Shown: positions 56,613 through 64,000 of the stretch, one piece after another
Position numbering within the stretch: position 1 is the first letter of the stretch
How the letters are laid out: each line of letters starts with the position of its first letter
Assembly: GCF_014841615.1 (NCBI RefSeq)
Contig: NZ_JACYUG010000015.1
Coordinates: 16,362 to 80,361, forward strand
Reading direction: 5' to 3'
From: Sphingomonas sp. CFBP 8760
Lineage (GTDB): Bacteria > Pseudomonadota > Alphaproteobacteria > Sphingomonadales > Sphingomonadaceae
DNA: 64,000 bases
Notes under the pieces: model-generated
Database searches by the model: none
Seen by the model: the letters and a program-made list of their open reading frames with translations, nothing else
What the model was told of the DNA's origin: nothing
Translations under genes and position numbers: made by a program

Positions 56613-59600
56613 TTACCGCCCCAGCAGTACCCGTGCCTGTCCCGCGATCTGCGCCAGCATCGCCGCACTGGGTTGCGGGGCGAGGCGGGCGCGATCCATC
56701 ATCGCGGCGAACTGGCCGACGCGACGGTCGTTGTCGGTCAGCCATGCCTCGATCGCGGCCTGCGGATCGGTGCCGGCGGTGCGGGCCAGGAAGCCGAGGC
56801 GCAACTGCTCGAACTCGCGCACCAGGCCCGCGACCAGCAGCCGTTCCCACGGATCGCCCGGTGACAGGCGGGTGGCATGGCCCTGCGCCCAGTCCAGCCC
56901 CAGCGCCTGACCCAGCCTGGTATAGGCGCTGGTAAGCGACGCCTCGTCCAGCCCCAGCCGGACGCCGAGATCGGCGAGGCCGACCGCGCCGTCCAGTTCG
57001 AACAGCCGCACGACCCGCGCGACCAGATCGGCGGGCGCGCCGGTGGCCGCCAGTTGGTCGGCGATCCGCTGGCCATGCGCGCGCACCTCGTCCAGCAGCA
57101 GCGTATCGGTCTGTCGGTCGAGCTGGGCGATCCCGTTCGCCAGCCGGTCGATCACCTCCTGCGGCGGGGTGCCGGGGGTGGCGATGCGGAGCAGATCGGC
57201 GATGTGCGAGCGAACCGCCAGCGCGGTTTCTTCGAACAGCGCGATCCGCGCGGGTTCCGGCATCGCGGCGGCATCGATATCCGCCCATAGCGCGCCGAGC
57301 CCGAACAGCCGTTCCGCGACGACGAACATGCGTGCGATGTCGGACAGGTCGACGCCTTCCTCCTCCGCCAGTTCGAACGCGGGCAGCGGCCCCAGCCGGT
57401 TGACGAGGCGGTTGGCGATCTTGGTCGCGACGATCTCACCGCGCAGCCGGTGTTCGTCGATCGCGGTGGCGAACCGGTCGCGCATCGCGGCCGGGAAGGC
57501 GGCGTGAAGATCGGGGGCGAGGGCGGGATCGAGACCGAGGCCACTTTTCTCGATCGCGTCCTGCAGGGCGAGCTTGGCGGTGGCGAGCAGCACCGCGAGT
57601 TCGGGGCGGGTGAGGCCATGGCCCTCCTGCCCGCGGCGCAGCAGATCCTCGTTGCCGGCCAGCCCCTCGACCTGGCGGTCGAGCCGGCCCGACGCCTCGA
57701 ATATCTCGATCGCGCGGACGTGGCGGGGCGTCGCTTCCGCGCCCGCCGCCTCGGCGATCGACAGCGCCAGCGTCTGGAGGCGGTTGTCCTCCAGCACGAG
57801 GTGCGCGACATCGTCGGTCATCGAGACGAGCAGGGCGTTGCGATCCGCCTCCGCCAGCCGGCCCTCGTTCATCTCGCGGTTGAGCGCGATCTTGATGTTC
57901 ACCTCGTTGTCCGAACAGTCGACGCCCGCCGAATTGTCGATGAAGTCGGTGTTGATCCGCCCGCCCGCTGCCGCGAAGGCGATGCGCGCGGCCTGGGTGA
58001 CGCCCAGATTCGCGCCCTCGCCGATCGCGGTGACGCGCAGGTCCTCCGCATTCACCCGCAGGCGATCGTTGGCGGGATCGCCGACCGCGGCGTTGTTCTC
58101 CGCCGCCGCCTTCACATAGGTGCCGATACCGCCGAACCAGAGCAGGTCGGCGGGTGCCCTCAGGATCGCGGCGATCAGCGCGGCGGGTTCGAGGCTGGTC
58201 GCCTCGATCCCCAGGGCGGCGCGGACTTCCGGCGTGATCGCGATCTGCTTGGCGCCGCGGCTGTGGATGCCGCCACCCGTCGATAGCGGCGCGGCGTAAT
58301 CCGCCCAGGATGAGCGCGGCAGCGCGAACAGGCGGGCACGCTCCGCGAACGACACGGCGGCGTCGGGGTTCGGGTCGAGGAAGATGTGGCGGTGGTCGAA
58401 CGCGGCGACCAGCCGGATCGTCTCCGACAGCAACATGCCGTTGCCGAACACATCGCCCGACATGTCGCCACAGCCGACCACGGTGACCGGATCGGTCTGC
58501 ACGTCCACGCCGCGTTCGGCGAAGTGGCGCTGCACCGAGACCCATGCCCCCTTGGCGGTGATGCCCATCGCCTTGTGATCGTAGCCCTGGCTGCCGCCGC
58601 TGGCGAAGGCGTCGCCCAGCCAGAAGTCGCGTTCGAGGGCGAGCGCGTTGGCGACATCGCTGAAGGTCGCGGTACCCTTGTCCGCCGCGACGACGAAATA
58701 GGGGTCCTCGCCGTCCAGCACGCGGACATGCGCCGGATGCACCACCGCGCCGCCGACGATGTTGTCGGTGATCGACAGCAGCGAGCGGATGAAGATGCGG
58801 TAGCTCTCCGTCCCCTCCGCCAGCCACGCGTCGCGATCGGTGGCGGGGGAGGGCAGTTGCTTGGGATAGAAGCCGCCCTTCGCACCGGTAGGCACGATGA
58901 CGGCGTTCTTCACCCGCTGCGCCTTCATCAGGCCGAGGATTTCGACGCGGAAATCGTCGCGCCGGTCCGACCAGCGCAGGCCACCGCGCGCGACCGGGCC
59001 GGCGCGCAGGTGAATGCCCTCGACGCGCGGGGAATAGACCCACACTTCGCGCCACGGCACCGGCGCGGGCAGGCCGGGGATCAGGTGGCTGTCGAGCTTG
59101 AACGCCAGCGCTTCCGAGGCGGCGGGGGCGAAGGCGTTGGTACGCAGCGTCGCTGCCACCACCGCGTGAAGCGCACGCAAGATACGGTCGTCGTCGATCG
59201 CGGATACGGCGTCGAGCCCGGCGAGGATCGCCGCCTCGCCCGCCTCGACATCGCCCGATCCAGCCGGATCGTGCGCGGCGGCGAAGCGGGCGACGAGCGC
59301 GCGGGCGACATCGGGCGCGCGGCGCAACGCATCGACCACGGTGGCGAGGCCATAGGTCAGCCCTGCCTGCCGCAGATAGCGGAACCATGCACGCAGCAGC
59401 AGTACCGACGATGGCGCCAGCCCGACCTCGACGATCAGGCGATTGAAACCGTCATTCTCCGCATCGCCGCGCAGCACCGCGGCGATCGCGCCTTCCAGCA
59501 CGGCGGGATCGGTATTGGTGGCGGGGATTTCGACCACGAAATCATGGACGAAGGCGTCGCCCGCCCCGATGGTGAGATCGCGCAGCCGGGTCGGCAATTC

Positions 59601-61232
59601 GCCGATCACGCGGAAGCCGAAATTCTCCAGCACCGGCACCGCATCCGACAGCGCGAGCGCGCCGCCCAGCTTGTAGATCTTCAACTGGCGGTCGGCCGCC
59701 GGATCGCCATCGACGGGGATCAGGCGGACGCCGCGCGCCTCCGGCGTCTCCAGCGCGGCAAGCCGCTGGATATCGATCGCCGCCTCCGCCGCGGTCGATA
59801 CGTTGCGGTAGTTCTGCGGGAAGGCCCCGGCCCAGCGCAGCGCCAGTCGCGCGGCGCGGGCGGCGGGCAGCGTCTCGGCCAGCGCGGCCTCCACGTCGGG
59901 CACCCAGCCGCGCACCATCCGCTCGATCCGCTGGCCGAGCGGCGCAACATCGGGGGCGGGGGCACGCGGATCGCGCGGGTCGAGCATGTAGCGGAGGAGG
60001 GCGACCTGCCCGTCCTCCAGCGCGATCGACCAGTTCAGCACCTCCGCATCCGCTGCCTCGGCGAACATCTCGCCGATCGCGACGCGGCGGCCGGTGGTCA
60101 CGTCGTCGCGCGGCAACCAGACGAAGGCGTTGAGATGGCGGCCGAGCGGCGAGCGGACCAGCACCACCGCCGGGCGCGGGCGATCCGCGATCGACATCGC
60201 GGTCAGCGCCAGTTCCTCCAGCTGATCGGGATCGAAGCCGGCGACCAGATCGTGCGGCAAGGCGGTCAGCGCATGGGTCAGCGCCTTGCCGGTATGGCCG
60301 CGTGGATCGAAGCCGAACTTCTCCTCCAGCGCGGTCAGGCGCGTGCGCAGCACCGGCACGGTGCGCGGATCGGCGGCGAGCGCGGCGCTGGTCCACAACC
60401 CGGCATGGATCGACAGGCCGGTGACGCGGCCGCCCGCCATCACCGGCATCACCACCAGATCGAGCGGCACGGCGCGGTGGACGCGGGCCAGCAGGTTGGA
60501 CTTCAGCAGCAACGGCGACTGGCCGCCACCCTCGAACCATTCGATCGCCAGCTTGCGCGACGCCTCTGCCAGGATCGGGCGGGGTTGCGGGTTGCAGGCG
60601 ATGCCCAGCATCGCGACGGGCGCGGCATCGTCGCTGGCCAGATCGCGATGTTCGTGGCCCAGCAGCGTGAACTTGCCGTCGAGGAACCAGCGCAGCAGCG
60701 CCGCGCCCTCACCCGACCAGAGCGCGTCGGCATCGCGCGACATCGCCTGACGCATCGCCCCCCAGTCCGCCACCGCGGCCCGCACATCGGCCAGCGCGGC
60801 GTCGAGCGCGGCGGTCAGTTCGCGCCGGTCGCGCGCGTCGGCCCGCTCCAGCTCCAGATAGATCATCGATTCGTGGGCGGCACCGTTGCCGACCTCGACC
60901 AGCTGGCCTTGGTCGTCGCGGGTGACGGGCACGACGGGATGGATGATGCGGTGGATCGCGATATCCAGCCCGACGATCGCCGCGGCGATCGAATCGACCA
61001 GGAAGGGCATGTCGTCGTTGACGATCGCGACGCGCATGCGACGGCGGACATCGTCGGTCGCGATCGGCTCCAGCGCGATCACCGGTTGGCCGGGCGCGCG
61101 CACCGCGCCGGTGGTCGCGACGAAGGCGGCAGCGGTCGCCACCTCCTCGGGTCCGAAATCGCGCAATTCCGCCGGAAGCGCGCCGATGGTCAGCCGGGCG
61201 GCAAGCGCAGCTGCGATGTTGTCCTTCTCCAT
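56613..61232 (-). CDS. gdhB: NAD-specific glutamate dehydrogenase, large type
   Basis: 1,539-residue enzyme of the GDH-1500/1600 class that deaminates glutamate to 2-oxoglutarate with NAD+ in amino-acid catabolism. The N-terminal half (about 1-640) contains ACT-like regulatory domains (MRVAIVNDDMPFLVDSIAAA). The central catalytic region has GGLRWSDRRDDFR, IVPTGAKGGFYPK, GCGDMSGDVFGNGML and DHRHIFLDPNPD, and a helical C-terminal domain follows. The length is complete. The opposite strand carries very long open frames that are compositional shadows. It lies 33 bases after the PAS-like gene, in the same direction. Confidence 0.95.
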   Translation of the reverse strand: MEKDNIAAALAARLTIGALPAELRDFGPEEVATAAAFVATTGAVRAPGQPVIALEPIATDDVRRRMRVAIVNDDMPFLVDSIAAAIVGLDIAIHRIIHPVVPVTRDDQGQLVEVGNGAAHESMIYLELERADARDRRELTAALDAALADVRAAVADWGAMRQAMSRDADALWSGEGAALLRWFLDGKFTLLGHEHRDLASDDAAPVAMLGIACNPQPRPILAEASRKLAIEWFEGGGQSPLLLKSNLLARVHRAVPLDLVVMPVMAGGRVTGLSIHAGLWTSAALAADPRTVPVLRTRLTALEEKFGFDPRGHTGKALTHALTALPHDLVAGFDPDQLEELALTAMSIADRPRPAVVLVRSPLGRHLNAFVWLPRDDVTTGRRVAIGEMFAEAADAEVLNWSIALEDGQVALLRYMLDPRDPRAPAPDVAPLGQRIERMVRGWVPDVEAALAETLPAARAARLALRWAGAFPQNYRNVSTAAEAAIDIQRLAALETPEARGVRLIPVDGDPAADRQLKIYKLGGALALSDAVPVLENFGFRVIGELPTRLRDLTIGAGDAFVHDFVVEIPATNTDPAVLEGAIAAVLRGDAENDGFNRLIVEVGLAPSSVLLLRAWFRYLRQAGLTYGLATVVDALRRAPDVARALVARFAAAHDPAGSGDVEAGEAAILAGLDAVSAIDDDRILRALHAVVAATLRTNAFAPAASEALAFKLDSHLIPGLPAPVPWREVWVYSPRVEGIHLRAGPVARGGLRWSDRRDDFRVEILGLMKAQRVKNAVIVPTGAKGGFYPKQLPSPATDRDAWLAEGTESYRIFIRSLLSITDNIVGGAVVHPAHVRVLDGEDPYFVVAADKGTATFSDVANALALERDFWLGDAFASGGSQGYDHKAMGITAKGAWVSVQRHFAERGVDVQTDPVTVVGCGDMSGDVFGNGMLLSETIRLVAAFDHRHIFLDPNPDAAVSFAERARLFALPRSSWADYAAPLSTGGGIHSRGAKQIAITPEVRAALGIEATSLEPAALIAAILRAPADLLWFGGIGTYVKAAAENNAAVGDPANDRLRVNAEDLRVTAIGEGANLGVTQAARIAFAAAGGRINTDFIDNSAGVDCSDNEVNIKIALNREMNEGRLAEADRNALLVSMTDDVAHLVLEDNRLQTLALSIAEAAGAEATPRHVRAIEIFEASGRLDRQVEGLAGNEDLLRRGQEGHGLTRPELAVLLATAKLALQDAIEKSGLGLDPALAPDLHAAFPAAMRDRFATAIDEHRLRGEIVATKIANRLVNRLGPLPAFELAEEEGVDLSDIARMFVVAERLFGLGALWADIDAAAMPEPARIALFEETALAVRSHIADLLRIATPGTPPQEVIDRLANGIAQLDRQTDTLLLDEVRAHGQRIADQLAATGAPADLVARVVRLFELDGAVGLADLGVRLGLDEASLTSAYTRLGQALGLDWAQGHATRLSPGDPWERLLVAGLVREFEQLRLGFLARTAGTDPQAAIEAWLTDNDRRVGQFAAMMDRARLAPQPSAAMLAQIAGQARVLLGR

Positions 61233-61265
61233 GGCGGCGATCTATGCGCCGCGCACGGCGGGGCT

Positions 61266-62318
61266 TCAACCCCGGCGGCGTGCGGCGCGGCGTTCGGCGG
61301 CGGCGATCGCATCGATCCCCCCGGCTTCCTCGATGAAGCCGGGCAGCCGGCCGGGGGCGACGCCATGACGACGGGCATGATCGAGCACCGCCGCCCAGCC
61401 GGCGCGCTGTGCCGGATCGTGATCCTCGCCGAACACCAGCGCGATCACCGCCGTGCCGGATTCTACGTTGCCGGTGCCCGAAGCGGTTGGCAGCGACAGG
61501 TCGTAGGCGTGGCTGAGGGCGCGGGTGAGTACCGCCCGGCGGCGCAGATCGGCGGTGTGGAGCGCGGCCGCGGCATCGCGGGCGGTCGCCAGTGCGTCTT
61601 CCGTCGTGGCGAAGCCGACGGGCGGGATCGTCAGGACGGCATCGACCGGTGGTGCGATGTCGCCGGCATGGGGGCCATCCGCCCATACCGGGGCGTCGTG
61701 CAGGCCCTGCAGATCGGCCATAATCGCCGCGCCCAGTTCGGCATCGAGCCGCGCCTGTACCGCGGGATCGGCGACCTCCTTGCCGTTGACCACGCCGTAG
61801 ACAAAGTCGACCCGGTCGCCGCCGGGCGAGGACAGGGGCATCAGGATACCGCGATACAGCGTCGTCCGGCCGCGCGTGCCGACGAACTCCGCCTCGAAGC
61901 CGACCGGCGCCCGATCCGCGACGATTTGCCCATGATGATCAGTCAGTCGGGCCAGCAGCGAGCGTGGCGGCACCTGGCCGACCTGCGTGATCGCCCCGTC
62001 GACCCCGCACTCATCGCGAAGCGCGGACCCGATATGCGCGATGCGGGGATCGGCGGCGTCCTGCGTGAAATCGAGCAGCACGCCGTGCGTGGCGAAGCCG
62101 GCGATCGTGGCGGGATCGACGTCGTCGATCGACGGCAGCGGTCGCCCGTGCAGCAACGATACCCAGTGGCCATAGGCCCGCGCGTGCATCCGCCGCTCTG
62201 CCCCGCCCACATCGAACAGCGGCCCCGCCGTGGTGGCGGCCATCATGGCGGCCGGCGGCGGCATCATCGACAAGGTCGGCCGCGGCGCGGATTCGGCCAG
62301 CGTGGCATGCAGGTGCAT
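61266..62318 (-). CDS. PAS-like (PAS_5-type) sensory protein
   Basis: 350-residue soluble protein without an output domain I can recognise. The region RMHARAYGHWVSLLHGRPLPSIDDVDP, then GVLLDF and DPRIAHIGSALRDECG, resembles the PAS_5 family, and the middle part YRGILMPLSSPGGDRVDFVYGVVNG continues the PAS fold. The C terminus (AERRAARRRG) is helical and basic. Start ATG 62318 has GGGGA upstream; 62333 is an alternative. It is the gene just upstream of glutamate dehydrogenase and likely co-transcribed, so a sensing role linked to amino-acid catabolism is possible but unproven. Confidence 0.7.
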   Translation of the reverse strand: MHLHATLAESAPRPTLSMMPPPAAMMAATTAGPLFDVGGAERRMHARAYGHWVSLLHGRPLPSIDDVDPATIAGFATHGVLLDFTQDAADPRIAHIGSALRDECGVDGAITQVGQVPPRSLLARLTDHHGQIVADRAPVGFEAEFVGTRGRTTLYRGILMPLSSPGGDRVDFVYGVVNGKEVADPAVQARLDAELGAAIMADLQGLHDAPVWADGPHAGDIAPPVDAVLTIPPVGFATTEDALATARDAAAALHTADLRRRAVLTRALSHAYDLSLPTASGTGNVESGTAVIALVFGEDHDPAQRAGWAAVLDHARRHGVAPGRLPGFIEEAGGIDAIAAAERRAARRRG

Positions 62319-62494
62319 CGATCGGGTCCCCATAGTCCGGCGACCATGGCCGCATTGTCGTAAACGCACCGTAAATGAGGACGTTGAACGGGCGGGGATC
62401 ATTCCGGATGCCATGAAGGCGATCTTGTCGCTTGTCAGCCGCCCCCACTGCTGGTAATCGCGCCGCCTCGACCCGGCACGCCGGATACACGAGG

Positions 62495-62570
62495 GCCGCT
62501 TTAGCTCAGCTGGTAGAGCATCGCATTCGTAATGCGGGGGTCACAGGTTCGAGTCCTGTAAGCGGCACCA
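62495..62570 (+). tRNA. tRNA-Thr (anticodon CGT)
   Basis: A full cloverleaf can be drawn. Acceptor GCCGCTT pairs with AAGCGGC, the D arm is GCTCAGCTGGTAGAGC, and anticodon stem TCGCA/TGCGG encloses loop TTCGTAA with CGT at 62528-62530. The T arm is CAGGTTCGAGTCCTG. CCA is encoded at 62568-62570. It reads ACG. Its 3' half is the probable attachment site of the element that starts immediately downstream. Confidence 0.97.
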
Positions 62571-62663
62571 CGGCTCCACAGGGAGCTGACATCATTAGAA
62601 AATCGCAGTTTTCTGCCCTTTCTGGCTCCGATAGGTCCATGGAGGAGGTACAAGAAACCTGTT

Positions 62664-64000
62664 ATGGCAATGCTCGTGCAGCACATTCTTCGCCATGCTT
62701 CCGGCCGTGTCAGTTTTCGCCGTCAGTATCCCCCGGAGCTCCGGCGCTTCATTCCTGGGCCGGATGGGATGGGTCCCACGGTCCTTAAAGTCTCCTTGGG
62801 CCGAGAAGGCTCTGCCGGCTTCTTGAGTCGCTACGAGGCTGCGTTGGGGCTGTGGGAGGCGACGGTGGCTCTAGCTCGCCGACAGGCGCTGGGGGCCTAC
62901 GATGTGCTCGACGGGCCCATGATCGCCGAGATTGCTGAGCACTACCGTTCGACCGAGCTTGACGCTGACATGCTGCGGCGGTGGGACCAGGGTGCTAAGC
63001 GGCGAGCGCTCCAGGTGGGCCAGGCCATGCAGAGAGCCGGTGTTGCTCTTCCATCGGCCACCTCGGACCAGGCGGCAGAATGGACGAGAAGCGTGCGGGT
63101 GGCGGCGTCCGCCATTGCCGAGGCGGGACGGGCGCTCCGTGCGAATGGAGACCTTGAGGGCATCGTGGAGGCATGGCGCACGGTAGCCATTGGTGTGGCG
63201 GAAAGGCGTGGGCGGCTCATCGACCCTCAAGCTCCTGCTTTCGGCCAGCTTTGCATCGCTCTGAATGATGCCGCCGTGACCGCTCACGAAGATATGTTGA
63301 GGCGGCTAGATGGTGAGCTCGTAGTCACACCTCCCGAACCGCCCCGCTCGGCCCGAGAGGCGCCAAGGGCCCCAGTTGCCCGCTCAGCATCCCTAAACCT
63401 TTTGGGCCTCTACGACGCTTACGCAGCGGCCAACGAGGGGATGACGCCAGGCGTGCGCGACGAGTGGCGCAGATACATCAAGCGACTGATAGACTTTGTT
63501 GGCCACGACGACCCGGCACGTCTGACTTCCGACGACCTCAGGGCGTGGAGGGATCATCTCCTAGCTGAACCGACTAAGCAAGGTGCCCAGCGTAGCCCCG
63601 TCACCGTCCGCGACAAGTATATCACCCCGGTCAGGGCAACGCTTTCCTACGCGGTCGATGAAGGCATTTTACCGGAGAATGTTGCCACCGCTGTAAAGGT
63701 CAAGCAGCCCAAAAAGGTAAAGCTCCGTGAGCGCTCATTTACGGCCGCTGAGGCCCAAGCGATCCTCTCGGCCGCTCTCCAGCCGCCACCAGCTCGAATG
63801 TCAGTTGAACACGCCAGAGCTCGCCGGTGGGTCCCATGGCTTTGCGCTTACACGGGCGCTCGGGTTGGTGAGATTGCTCAGCTCCGAGGCGAGGACGTTA
63901 AAGAGCTGGAGGGCGCGTGGTGTGTGCGGATCACTCCCGAAGCGGGGTGGACTTGCCCCGGAAAAGTGGAGAGTTCCCCTGAGGTGAAAGGCGAACTCGA
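62664..64000 (+). CDS. Tyrosine recombinase / integrase, partial at window edge
   Basis: An open frame of at least 445 codons runs off the right edge. The N-terminal 230 residues are helical (AEIAEHYRSTELDADMLRRW, SATSDQAAEWTRSVRVAASA). A SAM-like core-binding domain follows (LGLYDAYAAANEGMTPGVRD, LTSDDLRAWRDHLLAEPT). The catalytic domain starts at RSFTAAEAQAILSAAL, with the first catalytic arginine at residue 400 in YTGARVGEIAQLRGEDV. It lies 94 bases after the tRNA-Thr, the usual place for an integrase of a tRNA-targeted island. Codon use and GC are visibly lower than in the chromosome to the left. The last 17 codons may belong to an inserted element. Confidence 0.85.
   Translation, partial: MAMLVQHILRHASGRVSFRRQYPPELRRFIPGPDGMGPTVLKVSLGREGSAGFLSRYEAALGLWEATVALARRQALGAYDVLDGPMIAEIAEHYRSTELDADMLRRWDQGAKRRALQVGQAMQRAGVALPSATSDQAAEWTRSVRVAASAIAEAGRALRANGDLEGIVEAWRTVAIGVAERRGRLIDPQAPAFGQLCIALNDAAVTAHEDMLRRLDGELVVTPPEPPRSAREAPRAPVARSASLNLLGLYDAYAAANEGMTPGVRDEWRRYIKRLIDFVGHDDPARLTSDDLRAWRDHLLAEPTKQGAQRSPVTVRDKYITPVRATLSYAVDEGILPENVATAVKVKQPKKVKLRERSFTAAEAQAILSAALQPPPARMSVEHARARRWVPWLCAYTGARVGEIAQLRGEDVKELEGAWCVRITPEAGWTCPGKVESSPEVKGEL
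63948..64000. mobile_element. Possible insertion-sequence end inside the integrase
   Basis: After WCVRITPEAG, where integrases normally continue with a serine and the region leading to the second catalytic block, the DNA becomes TGGACTTGCCCCGGAAAAGT followed by GGAGAGTTCC. This resembles the 5'-TG-beginning terminal inverted repeats of IS3-family elements. The remaining 53 bases are too few to see a transposase. If correct, the integrase gene is interrupted. Confidence 0.4.

Noticed and set aside
58386..62363. A 1,325-codon open frame on the plus strand opposite glutamate dehydrogenase
   Set aside because: Composition is dominated by Arg, Gly, Gln and His with no recognisable fold. The minus-strand dehydrogenase is unmistakable. 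Similar long shadows opposite clpB, the M16 gene and mmsA/acyl-CoA dehydrogenase were dismissed for the same reason.
62432..62788. A 118-codon plus-strand frame spanning the tRNA-Thr
   Set aside because: It crosses a certain tRNA gene and overlaps the integrase start in another frame.

Overview
The window looks like the chromosome of a Sphingomonas-type alphaproteobacterium. The DNA is very GC-rich. There are three large TonB-dependent receptors, two of them with an N-terminal carboxypeptidase-regulatory-like domain. HisG is the short form, an NAD-specific glutamate dehydrogenase of about 1,540 residues is present, and CobS/CobT-type genes occur without the rest of a cobalamin pathway. Intergenic palindromes of the kind common in sphingomonads recur. 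The taxonomic assignment is inferred from gene types, not from a marker gene.

Layout. (1) 26-12411 is a carbohydrate-utilisation locus: a GPH-type sugar symporter, a Tat-exported GH3 beta-glucosidase, a divergent LacI regulator with a perfect 16-bp operator-like palindrome between them, a TonB receptor translationally coupled to the regulator, a GH144-like (glycoamylase-domain) lipoprotein and a large multidomain (alpha/alpha)6 glycosidase-like protein. I infer a beta-glucan substrate, most likely beta-1,2-glucan. (2) 12662-19065 holds a PAP2 phosphatase and then a valine/isobutyrate degradation operon (mmsA, acyl-CoA dehydrogenase, 3-hydroxyisobutyryl-CoA hydrolase, enoyl-CoA hydratase, mmsB). 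(3) 19210-34810 has a ferredoxin reductase-like flavoprotein, an SDR with a LysR regulator, a YegD-like Hsp70 coupled to a type-B carboxylesterase, a second TonB receptor, clpB and a two-domain M16 peptidase. (4) 35010-38000 has an OhrR-like MarR regulator lacking the usual cysteine, an F420-type NADP-binding oxidoreductase, and a gene-poor stretch with a broken gene and three of four copies of a 75-bp palindromic repeat.

(5) 38048-48904 is housekeeping: hppA, thiL, nusB, a chemotaxis receptor, hisG-hisD, a parS-like palindrome, and a bolA-GST-NUDIX-epoxide hydrolase run with stop/start overlaps. (6) 49016-52363 is a cobS-cobT cassette with a truncated minimal nucleotidyltransferase reading frame wedged between the two genes by tight translational coupling, followed by a ribbon-helix-helix gene. 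(7) 52421-56437 is an iron-uptake unit: catecholate-type TonB receptor, PiuC-like 2OG dioxygenase and an unknown membrane protein. (8) 56613-62318 carries the giant glutamate dehydrogenase and an upstream PAS-type protein. (9) At 62495 a tRNA-Thr(CGT) is followed within 100 bases by a tyrosine integrase that runs off the right edge. This is the left boundary of an integrated element, and the integrase may itself be interrupted near 63948 by an insertion sequence.

No CRISPR array, rRNA, toxin or restriction system was seen. The observations most worth pursuing are the glucan locus with its uncharacterised large enzyme, the nucleotidyltransferase fragment inside cobS-cobT, the parS-like site, and the tRNA/integrase junction.
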